In this document: positions 19,839 to 28,335 of the stretch, in pieces
How positions within the stretch are numbered: the first letter of the stretch is position 1
How the letters are laid out: every line of letters begins with the position of its first letter
Source of the DNA: an uncultured Lachnospiraceae bacterium
GTDB taxonomy: Bacteria > Bacillota > Clostridia > Lachnospirales > Lachnospiraceae
Reading direction: 5' to 3'
DNA length: 64,000 nt
Assembly (NCBI GenBank): GCA_947626435.1
Contig: CANQSB010000004.1
Span: forward strand, 1 to 64,000
Notes under the pieces: model-generated
The model's database searches: none
Told to the model about the DNA's origin: nothing
Seen by the model: the letters and a program-made list of their open reading frames with translations, nothing else
Position numbers and translations under genes: made by a program

Positions 19839-20852
19839 ATGAAAATGCGGAAAAATAAGAGAGTGTTAAACATTATCAGAGGAGCGCTGTTTGCGGCTGT
19901 GGCGGCGTTGGCAGTATGCTTTGGCGCAATTGACGCGTATGCGGGCTTTGGTGATTTGAATGATTATGATTATGGCGGTGATGATTGGGATGATGATGAC
20001 TGGGGCGACAGCTATGATTATGATGGCTGGTCGGGTGGCGGCTCATATTCACATTCATATTCGGGCAGCAACGGCGCGGTGAGTGTGCCGGTGGTTGTCA
20101 TTGTGATAGTGATAATCGTCGTATATTCGGTGTCAAAATCAAAGTCGGCTAAAAACGGCCAGGGAGCAGGTCAAAACAGGCGCGGTGCGGCAAGCGGCAG
20201 AAGCGTATCGAATCAGCCTGCAAAGACGCTTCCTGACAGGACGGAGCAGATTTCGCAGATAATGAAGCAAAGGGATGTAAACTTTACGGCAAATGACTTT
20301 TTAAGCTATGTAAAGCGGGTGTATGTGGATATTCAGGATGCGTGGTCAAAACGCGATTTAGAGCCTGTGCGCTCAGTGCTGCACCCTAATCTTTACCAGC
20401 AGACGCAGCAGCAGATTGACAAGAAGATTGCGGACGGCATAGTTAATCATTTGGAGCGGATTGCCGTAAATACGGCGTATCTGACTGGTTACAGACAGGA
20501 TGATGATTATGAGTACATGTCGGTTTACCTTGCGGCGCAGATGATAGATTATCAGGTTAAAGAGGAGACGGGCGAGGTGCTCTACGGCGACAGGAATACG
20601 CTGTGGCATATGTTTTATAAGATGACATTTGTGCGCGCTATGACAATGCGGACGCCTGACATTACCGAGGAGGAGAACGAGGTCATGAGGTGCCCGAGCT
20701 GCGGCGCGCCGATAGAGGGTACGGCATTTGGAAAATGCGAGTATTGCGGTACGGTGGTATCTACCGGGAAGTACGGCTGGGTGTTGTCTGATTTTGGGAT
20801 TATACGCAATGACACCCGCGACGACGGCATACATTTAAAAACAGAGCGGTAA
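19839..20852 (+). CDS. Tim44-like domain protein with C-terminal zinc ribbon
   Basis: N-terminal TM, Gly/Asp/Tyr-rich low-complexity, TM, Tim44-like region, CPSCGAP...CEYCGT. Confidence 0.65.
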   Translation: MKMRKNKRVLNIIRGALFAAVAALAVCFGAIDAYAGFGDLNDYDYGGDDWDDDDWGDSYDYDGWSGGGSYSHSYSGSNGAVSVPVVVIVIVIIVVYSVSKSKSAKNGQGAGQNRRGAASGRSVSNQPAKTLPDRTEQISQIMKQRDVNFTANDFLSYVKRVYVDIQDAWSKRDLEPVRSVLHPNLYQQTQQQIDKKIADGIVNHLERIAVNTAYLTGYRQDDDYEYMSVYLAAQMIDYQVKEETGEVLYGDRNTLWHMFYKMTFVRAMTMRTPDITEEENEVMRCPSCGAPIEGTAFGKCEYCGTVVSTGKYGWVLSDFGIIRNDTRDDGIHLKTER

Positions 20853-20879
20853 AATGCTCTGTTTTTTCGTGCGCTTATG

Positions 20880-21803
20880 TCAGCAGGTATGGCGGTATTC
20901 AGTGGGAGTGCAGCCCATATATTTTTTAAAAATTTTGCTGTAGTAGCTTGTATTGTTGAAGCCGACTGAACCCGCAATCTCGGCGATGGATTCGTACGGC
21001 TTTTGGCGCATGCGCTTTGTGGATTCGAGTATGCGGTATTTCATAAGGTATTCAAACGGGGTAACATTGAGCGTGCGCTTAAAGCAGCGGCAGCATTCGC
21101 TCTTGCTCACGAGGATAGAGCCCGCTATGTCGTCAAGCGTTATCGGCTCGGTAAAATGCCCGTATATGTACAATATTGCCTGTTCAATGCGCTGCTCGTC
21201 CTGTGTGGAGGCGCCTGCGGCAAAATCGTCACTTGGTTTTGAATGAAAATATTTGTATATGTATGTCCAAAGCTGTAAAATTGATGATTTTGTCAGCATT
21301 TCATAGCATATAGGCTTGTACTCGTTTAGCTTGAAGATTTCTGACATGTGTGTCATAATTTTTGGTTAGTCGCGGCTTTTGGGTGTGAGGTGGAGATAGC
21401 TGATTTTGCTGTCAAATATAACCGGGTTTATGTATTTTTTTTCCAGCTCAAGCTGACCTAAGCCAAAGATAAAATAAGGATTTACTATGACTGCGCGGAA
21501 AATGCATTTGTTATTTGCCGCGGGCGTATTGGAGTGCTCGACATGTCGGTTGATGAACAGTATATCTCCTTCGCCTGCGGTAAAGCTTTTGCTGCCGCAG
21601 GTGACAAGCGTCTGCCCGCTGACGACATATTGGATTTCTACTTCGTCGTGGCTGTGCAGGCTGGTCATTTGGTCGTGGGTGAAAAAATTGTAATCAATCA
21701 CAGATACGGGATAACCGCTTGCAATAAGCTCCTGAGTGCGTCTGTGGTAAAAGTCGGAGTCCTGTGCGGGCTTGGCAAGAGTCATGGCTGTGTCCCTCCC
21801 CAA
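20880..21803 (-). pseudogene. AraC-family regulator interrupted by an in-frame TAA at 21366-21368
   Basis: Cupin half (21366-21803) and HTH_AraC half (20880-21356) are in the same frame, separated by TAA CCA AAA ATT before ATG. Confidence 0.8.
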
Positions 21804-21865
21804 AAATAAATGCTGTTATATAAAGTATAGCAGAATGGGCAGAAAAATTGAATAGTTTTTTGGCA

Positions 21866-21904
21866 GATAATTTTCATAGATAATTTTTACTGATAATTTT
21901 TACA
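21866..21904. repeat. Three tandem 13-bp repeats
   Basis: GATAATTTTCATA GATAATTTTTACT GATAATTTTTACA. Confidence 0.7.
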
Positions 21905-21952
21905 AATAAATTCTATTTTTGGGGAAGGTTTTGAGGCTAGGTTTGGGACTGA

Positions 21953-22243
21953 TTAATTGAAGTATAGGTATTTGGGCTTTTCAATATATTCCACCTCGTC
22001 TAAGTCGGCAAAGGCGTCGATGAAGTCTTCGCGGACTGTGGCGATGCAGTAGCCGTTTATCAGGGGCTCGATGTGGATTACTTCGGATTCGAGGCGTTCA
22101 AGAGCGCCATGGTATTTGACTATCAGCTCCCAGCTTTTTGCGGCTGTGTCGTAGCCTGTCATGAGGGACTGCGATTTTTGGCGTTCTTCTTCGGTCGCGG
22201 AGAGCGCGAGGTTTAGGAGGTTTTCGAGTTTGGAGTTTGGCAT
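21953..22243 (-). CDS. Stand-alone S8 (subtilisin-like) peptidase prodomain-like protein
   Basis: MPNSKLENLLNLALSATEEERQKSQSL...WELIVKYHG...VEYIEKPKYLYFN resembles the N-terminal segment of clostridial S8 peptidases; no catalytic domain follows. Confidence 0.6.
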   Translation of the reverse strand: MPNSKLENLLNLALSATEEERQKSQSLMTGYDTAAKSWELIVKYHGALERLESEVIHIEPLINGYCIATVREDFIDAFADLDEVEYIEKPKYLYFN

Positions 22244-22372
22244 GGGGGCTCCTTTAATGCATATGATTTTTTGGGCTGGGAAACGGTTTATGATAATATA
22301 ATATGAGCGGCGCTTATCGCGCGTGACAGCAAAAAAATTATGTTGTGGCATGGCTGTGATGTGGTATAATTT

Positions 22373-22993
22373 ATGTATCGGTTTATGGTATTTAAGGAAT
22401 TGAGAGGCATATGCATGGAAAGCAGCAGGATAGGCGTGCTTGCCGTATTGTATAATGTGTGTTCGTATTTATTTTCTCCTGTTTTGCTCTGCCTTAATGC
22501 AGTCTGGTATTATGAAACAAAGAGTTTTCTTTCAGAGGGCGATGGGAGCTTTACTTTTTTGGTGTTCATGATGGCTTGGGTGCCTGAGGGGATATTCAGG
22601 CTCAAATGGAAGATTGACAGCAGGCTTTTTGTTTTGTTCTGCGTGTCGCTTACGGCGCTTGCGCAGATGTGGCTTGGCGGACTGCTTTTTGCAGATGCTC
22701 CAATGACGCGCTGCATGGCGTTTTTTATCACGCTTATGGAGTTTGCGTGGACGATTATTTTGGAGCTTGATGAGGAGTTTAGGGAATATATCATTTCCTG
22801 TGATGGCTTTGGGTATTTTGTCCCATGCGCTCAAGACAGTGAAATTTCAAAGCTGCTTTTAAGAGGCTGGGATATAGATATAGCGTTGGCTTTGATTTTG
22901 GTGTGTTACATAAGGGGCGGCTTTTTGATGGCGTTATTGTTGTTCGCAGTGTGTGGAGCGCTTATTGCCATTGGGAGGTGGCGCAGACGATAA
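22373..22993 (+). CDS. Predicted multi-pass membrane protein, unknown
   Basis: ORF with several hydrophobic helices; ATG at 22415 also possible. Confidence 0.5.
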   Translation: MYRFMVFKELRGICMESSRIGVLAVLYNVCSYLFSPVLLCLNAVWYYETKSFLSEGDGSFTFLVFMMAWVPEGIFRLKWKIDSRLFVLFCVSLTALAQMWLGGLLFADAPMTRCMAFFITLMEFAWTIILELDEEFREYIISCDGFGYFVPCAQDSEISKLLLRGWDIDIALALILVCYIRGGFLMALLLFAVCGALIAIGRWRRR

Positions 22994-23050
22994 TATTGCA
23001 GGCAATGCAAAATAAATGTTGCGACAGGTGTTTTTGAATGGAGGGTAAAG

Positions 23051-24139
23051 ATGAAAAAATTAGGTTTTGGCACTATGAGGCTGCCGCTTTTGGAGACGGA
23101 AGATGTAAAGAGCATTGACTATGGGCAGCTTTGCCGGATGGTTGACAGTTTTCTGGACAACGGCTTTGAGTATTTTGACACAGCGTACCCGTATCATGGC
23201 GAGATGTCAGAGGGGGCTGTGAAAAAGTGCCTTGTGGACAGGTATCCGCGCGAGAAGTATGTGCTGGCGGATAAGATGCCTATTCTGCGGGTGACGGCGG
23301 CGGAGGAGTATGAGAAATATTTCGAGGAGCAGCTTAAACGCTGCGGGGTGGAATATTTTAACTATTATCTTTTGCACAATATGGGTAAGGAGCGCTACGG
23401 CAATACTCTTAAATTCGGGGGCTTTGAATTTATATGCGACTTGAAAGAGCGAGGTCTGGTGAAGAATATCGGATTTTCTTATCATGATGACCCGCAGCTG
23501 CTTGATGAGATTTTGACGAAATATCCTGAGATGGATGTGGTGCAGCTTCAAATCAATTACCTTGACTGGAACAGCGCTGCAATTCAGTCGGGAGCTTGCT
23601 ATGATGATGGCAAAAAGATTATTGTGATGGAGCCTGTGAAGGGCGGAAGTCTTGCTACGCTTCCCGATAAGGCTATGGAGGTGATGAGGGAGTGCGGCGC
23701 GAAGGGTTCGCCTGCGTCTTACGCTATACGCTATGCCGCTTCGCTTGACAATGTGATGATGGTGCTCAGTGGTATGAGCAGCTTGGAGCAGGTGGAGGAT
23801 AATGTTTCGTATATGAAGGATTTTAAACCGCTGAACGGCGACGAGCAGAAAATGCTTGAACGGATTACGGATATTGTAAATGACAGCATTACGCCCTGCA
23901 CAAACTGTAAATACTGCATGGAGGAGTGTCCTCAGAATATAAATATTCCCGCGTATTTTGGCTTGTACAATATGTATGCGGCTACAGGGAAAAAGACGAA
24001 TATGTATTATGAGAGGTATTCGATGAACCATGGAAAGGCGTCGGAGTGCGTCAAATGCGGGAAATGCGAGCACATCTGTCCACAGCATATAAAGATACGC
24101 GATGAACTGGTGAAGTTTGCTGATTTGTATGAGCGTTAA
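23051..24139 (+). CDS. Aldo/keto reductase with C-terminal 4Fe-4S ferredoxin domain
   Basis: AKR start LGFGTMRLP, CTNCKYCMEECP and CVKCGKCEHICPQ. Confidence 0.93.
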   Translation: MKKLGFGTMRLPLLETEDVKSIDYGQLCRMVDSFLDNGFEYFDTAYPYHGEMSEGAVKKCLVDRYPREKYVLADKMPILRVTAAEEYEKYFEEQLKRCGVEYFNYYLLHNMGKERYGNTLKFGGFEFICDLKERGLVKNIGFSYHDDPQLLDEILTKYPEMDVVQLQINYLDWNSAAIQSGACYDDGKKIIVMEPVKGGSLATLPDKAMEVMRECGAKGSPASYAIRYAASLDNVMMVLSGMSSLEQVEDNVSYMKDFKPLNGDEQKMLERITDIVNDSITPCTNCKYCMEECPQNINIPAYFGLYNMYAATGKKTNMYYERYSMNHGKASECVKCGKCEHICPQHIKIRDELVKFADLYER

Positions 24140-24235
24140 AGATGCTCTGTGGATTAGAGGATGTTTTGCAATTATTTAATAAGACATAGGATAAAATGAA
24201 CGCTGATTGTATCTGGAAAAAGAGTGTAAAGAGAA

Positions 24236-24301
24236 AACTGCCGTACTAAAGGACATAAGCGCAAGCTATAGCTTGCATGCATAATCCTTATTGCGGCAGT
24301 T
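24236..24301. terminator. Long structured stem-loop between convergent genes
   Basis: AACTGCCG...CGGCAGTT outer arms with inner perfect palindrome GCAAGCTATAGCTTGC. Confidence 0.6.
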
Positions 24302-24326
24302 CCTGTGTGAAAGTCCGTTCAGATAT

Positions 24327-24659
24327 TTATTTGGGGCGCACTGTAAGCTTTTTGATATATCCGTCGTTATCAACCTCGCGGACTGTGGCGATTGCCATTA
24401 TGTTGTAGCCGCCGAAGTTTGCGATAAATTCAGCCTGTTCATTGTTTACGACTTCCGCGCCGAATATCGAATATTGGCGGAAGCCGAATTTATTCCTAAA
24501 AAACATATTTATCGCTTCCCTGCCGTATATGTGGTATTCCTTCTGGCTTGAAGAATTGGAGCAGTAGTCGCACAGAATCCCGTCTTTTGCAAAAAGCTCT
24601 GCGAGCGCCGCGAAGTCTTTGTTTTCCATAGCTTCTACATATTTTTCGATAGGTGTCAT
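24327..24659 (-). CDS. Nuclear transport factor 2/SnoaL-like family protein
   Basis: MTPIEKYVEAMENKDFAALAELFAKDGILCDYC. Confidence 0.7.
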   Translation of the reverse strand: MTPIEKYVEAMENKDFAALAELFAKDGILCDYCSNSSSQKEYHIYGREAINMFFRNKFGFRQYSIFGAEVVNNEQAEFIANFGGYNIMAIATVREVDNDGYIKKLTVRPK

Positions 24660-24676
24660 AAATGCAGCCCCCTTTT

Positions 24677-25465
24677 CTAATAAACCTTCTCAGAATTGAG
24701 AAGCGCGTCTGTGCCGCCGTCTACAAACAATATGTTGCCGTTTATGCCGTTTGCCTTTGATGATACGAGAAAGACCATTACCTCGGCGATTTCCATGGGG
24801 TCCATCAGGGTTTCCAGCCCGTATTTGGTGGGTATGGGCAGGGCGTTGAGCGCTGTTTTGGATGAGGTTGACATTGTCGCGGTCATGGCGGTGTTTACAT
24901 TGCCTGGGGCGATGGCGTTTATTCTTACGCCGTTTGCCGCCCATGATGCGGAGATGCGTCTTACCCAGCGGGCGAGTGCGTATTTAGTGGAAACATATAT
25001 GCTGTTGCCTACGCTTAGCTTTGAGGAGTCTAATCTTTTGACGAGCTCTAGGATGCGGGCTTCGTCTTCGATGTTATTCAGGAGGTCTGCGATGTCTGTT
25101 CTGCCTGCACCTTGGGAGATGGTGTTTGAGGAGGTTACTACGCAGCTTCCATGTTTTTTTTCGAGTAGGTCGTATACTCCTTTGGCGAGCGCGACTGTGC
25201 CGAAATAGTTTAGTGATACTATGAGGCTTAGGTTTCCGCATGCACCGGGTACGCCTGCGCAGCAGATTAGTCCGTCGAGTCCGTTTGGGTAGGTTTTGTG
25301 GAGTTCGTCTATTGCGGTTTGTCTGCCTTCGGGGGTGGCGAGGTTGGTGCAGATGTCGCCGTTGTTTAGGTCGATGTTTATTACTTTGTGTTTGTCGGTT
25401 TCGAGAAGTTTTTTGGTGGCGGCGCCGATGCCGCCGGATGCGCCGGTTATTGCGTATACGCCCAT
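24677..25465 (-). CDS. Short-chain dehydrogenase/reductase
   Basis: [37 protein letters not shown]; start re-chosen from 25483. Confidence 0.9.
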   Translation of the reverse strand: MGVYAITGASGGIGAATKKLLETDKHKVINIDLNNGDICTNLATPEGRQTAIDELHKTYPNGLDGLICCAGVPGACGNLSLIVSLNYFGTVALAKGVYDLLEKKHGSCVVTSSNTISQGAGRTDIADLLNNIEDEARILELVKRLDSSKLSVGNSIYVSTKYALARWVRRISASWAANGVRINAIAPGNVNTAMTATMSTSSKTALNALPIPTKYGLETLMDPMEIAEVMVFLVSSKANGINGNILFVDGGTDALLNSEKVY

Positions 25466-25667
25466 TTTTCCTCCGTTCTGCACTGATATGTGTGCCTGAT
25501 ATTACTATTTTGTTGTTTTTCTCTCTATTTATTATTATAATTAAAAGTGGTGGGTTGTAAATAAGTATTTTGAAAAAATAATTTAGTGGGTTGTGGCGTA
25601 GGTCGCCCTAGCAGTGGAATATACCATCTGCGGACACCGATGGCGCGGGAAAGGAGGATTAGGTGGC

Positions 25668-27395
25668 GTGAAGAGAGTGATTATGTATTATTTGCGACCG
25701 TATTATCTTCGGATGATGTTTGGGTTTGTGATAAAGTTTGTGGGGACTATTATGGATTTGTGTCTGCCTTGGATTTTGGCGTATATGATTGATACGGTTA
25801 TTCCGCAGGGGAGGCAGGGGGATATATTTTTCTGGGGCGTTGTGATGTTTGGGTGCTCTGTGCTTGCGCTTGTGTTTAATGTTATTGCAAACAGGATGGC
25901 GTCGAAGGTGGCGAGGGATGCTACGCAGGCGGTGAGGCATGATTTGTTTGAGCGGATTATGTGGCTTTCACATTCGCAGACTGACGGTTTTACTAAGCCG
26001 TCGCTTATATCGCGGCTTACGACGGATACTTACAATGTGCATCAGATGCTGGGGCGGGTGCAGCGTCTTGGGGTGCGGGCGCCGATTTTGATTGTGGGGG
26101 GTATTTTGGTGACGCTTACGCTTGACCCTGTGTTGACGCTGGTGTTGGTGTCGGTTATGCCTGTTATTGTGTTTATCACTGTGTATGTTTCAAAGAAAAG
26201 TATTCCCATGTATACGGCACTGCAGGCGGCTGTGGACCAGTTTGTGCGGATTATACGCGAGGATGTGGCGGGGATACGCGTCATAAAGGCGTTGTCAAAG
26301 ACTGACTATGAGAAGGAAAAGTATGACGCTGTGAATAAGGAGGTAGTGGGGCGCGAGAGGAAGGCTGACACTACGATGGCGGTGGTAAATCCGAGTATGA
26401 ATATGTTCCTTAATCTGGGGCTTGTGTTTGTCGTGCTGGCGGGGGCTTACCGCGTGAATGCGGGGCTTTGCGAGGTTGGGAAGATACTGGCGTTTCTTAC
26501 TTATTTTACTATTATACTTAACGCGATGATAAATATTTCAAAGATGTTCGTGATTATATCAAAGGCTGTGGCGTCGGCGGACCGTATTGTGGAGGTAATT
26601 GACGCGCCGCCTGAAATGCTCTGCGGGGTGTTTGAGCGGCTTGAAAATGAGGACGCGTTTATCAGGTTTGAGCATGTGAGCTTTTCATACAAGGGCGGAG
26701 AGCCGGATGTTGACGATATAAGCTTTTCGCTGAAAAGGGGAGAAACGCTTGGAATACTGGGGGCTACGGGTTCAGGGAAAAGCACGATTGCGCAGCTTCT
26801 CATGCGATTTTATGATGCTGACAGTGGTGCCATATACATAGATGGGGAGGACATACGCTCGATAGAGGCGAAGGCGCTGCGGGATAAGTTTGGAGTGGTG
26901 TTTCAAAACGATACGCTTTTTGAGCAGTCGATTACGGAGAATATCAGGCTTGGCAGGGAGCTTAGTGATGAGCAGGTAAAGGAAGCTGTGCTTTATGCCA
27001 GGGCGAAGGAGTTTGTCGAGGAGAAAGGACGCGGTTATGACAAGCTTGTCAATATCAGAGGCGCGAATTTGAGCGGTGGGCAGAAGCAGCGTATTCTGAT
27101 TGCGAGGGCGCTTGCCGCGCATCCTGAGATACTGGTGCTTGATGATTCGTCGAGTGCGCTTGACTATAAGACGGACGCGGCGCTTAGGCATGAGCTTGCG
27201 GAGCATTTCAAGGATACGACGAAGGTGATTATTGCGCAGCGAATAAGCTCTGTGATGTACGCCGACCATATTTTGGTGCTTGATGACGGCAAAATGATTG
27301 GCTATGGCACACATAATGAGCTTATGGAAAGCTGTGAGGTTTATCGTGAGATAGGCATTTCGCAGATAGGCGAAGGGCAGGAGGTATCTGTTTGA
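25668..27395 (+). CDS. ABC exporter ATP-binding/permease (first of a heterodimer-like pair)
   Basis: GATGSGKST, LSGGQKQR, LVLDDSSSALD; ORF track start 25614, GTG 25668 or ATG 25683 likelier. Confidence 0.85.
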   Translation: MKRVIMYYLRPYYLRMMFGFVIKFVGTIMDLCLPWILAYMIDTVIPQGRQGDIFFWGVVMFGCSVLALVFNVIANRMASKVARDATQAVRHDLFERIMWLSHSQTDGFTKPSLISRLTTDTYNVHQMLGRVQRLGVRAPILIVGGILVTLTLDPVLTLVLVSVMPVIVFITVYVSKKSIPMYTALQAAVDQFVRIIREDVAGIRVIKALSKTDYEKEKYDAVNKEVVGRERKADTTMAVVNPSMNMFLNLGLVFVVLAGAYRVNAGLCEVGKILAFLTYFTIILNAMINISKMFVIISKAVASADRIVEVIDAPPEMLCGVFERLENEDAFIRFEHVSFSYKGGEPDVDDISFSLKRGETLGILGATGSGKSTIAQLLMRFYDADSGAIYIDGEDIRSIEAKALRDKFGVVFQNDTLFEQSITENIRLGRELSDEQVKEAVLYARAKEFVEEKGRGYDKLVNIRGANLSGGQKQRILIARALAAHPEILVLDDSSSALDYKTDAALRHELAEHFKDTTKVIIAQRISSVMYADHILVLDDGKMIGYGTHNELMESCEVYREIGISQIGEGQEVSV

Positions 27396-27452
27396 ACTGC
27401 TGAAGCGGCATGGAAGGTTAAAAAACGAAAGGACTAAAATGGAGGGATTGAG

Positions 27453-28082
27453 ATGAAGAAATTAGCGATTATCGGGGATTCTTACAGTACCTATGAGGGG
27501 TATATGCCTGAAGGGTATTCGTATTGGTACGGTACGGTGAACGAGGCGCCGAATGATGTGGAGCGGGTAGAGGAGACCTGGTGGCATAGGCTCTGCTCGG
27601 AAAGAGGCTATGAGATTGCGGCAAATTGCAGCTTCAGCGGAAGCGCGGTATGCTATTCGGGCTATCCTGAGATGGACGGAAAGGGTACAGCGTTTGTTAC
27701 GCGTATGCATCGGGAATTTGGTGAGCTGAAAAGCGCCGGAATCAAGCCGGATTGGATTATCATATTTGGCGGTACTAATGATTTCTGGGCGCAGAGTCCG
27801 ATTGGCAGAATAAAATACGGTCCGAAGTCGGAGGAGGATTTGTTTTCGTTTGCGCCGGCGTTTTGCCTTATGGTGGAGTACATTACGGAGAATTTTCCGG
27901 ACAGCAGAATTACGGTGCTGCTGAATGATGAAATCACATCTGAGATTAGGAATGTGCAGAAAGAAGTCAGCAGGCATTTTGGAGTGGAGCTGTTGGAACT
28001 GAAAAACATTGACAAGCAGAACGGGCATCCGTCAAAGCTTGGGATGAAGCAGATTGCGGAGGCTTTGATGGAAATAGAGTAA
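27453..28082 (+). CDS. SGNH/GDSL hydrolase family protein
   Basis: IGDSYSTYEG, FGGTNDFW, C-terminal HPSKLG. Confidence 0.85.
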   Translation: MKKLAIIGDSYSTYEGYMPEGYSYWYGTVNEAPNDVERVEETWWHRLCSERGYEIAANCSFSGSAVCYSGYPEMDGKGTAFVTRMHREFGELKSAGIKPDWIIIFGGTNDFWAQSPIGRIKYGPKSEEDLFSFAPAFCLMVEYITENFPDSRITVLLNDEITSEIRNVQKEVSRHFGVELLELKNIDKQNGHPSKLGMKQIAEALMEIE

Positions 28083-28172
28083 TTAAAAGCTGGGAAAATC
28101 AGTACGCGGACAGGGAAAAAAGCCGCATGACAGATGATAAGAAAAATGGTAGAAAGCGGTTGTAGATAAGCA

Positions 28173-28304
28173 TTTGCGAAACTCTATTCGACAACATAGA
28201 ATTTAGGCAAAATATATAAAATAAGCGGCGTCTCGCGAAGCGCCTAGCCGCGTTTTTATATATTTTGCCTAAATTCGGACAGTTTAGAACACATTTCACA
28301 ATTA
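28173..28304. repeat. Palindromic MITE-like element, copy A
   Basis: 23-bp perfect inverted repeat GAATTTAGGCAAAATATATAAAA (28199-28221 / 28254-28276); flanks also imperfectly inverted; homologous to 51670-51820. Confidence 0.7.
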
Positions 28305-28335
28305 ACTAGCTATTAAAAAAGGGGAGGGCGCATAA

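Noticed and set aside
23207-24088. 293-aa minus-strand ORF opposite the aldo/keto reductase
   Set aside because: Antisense to a clearly conserved gene; His/Arg/Leu-rich composition typical of reverse-frame reading.
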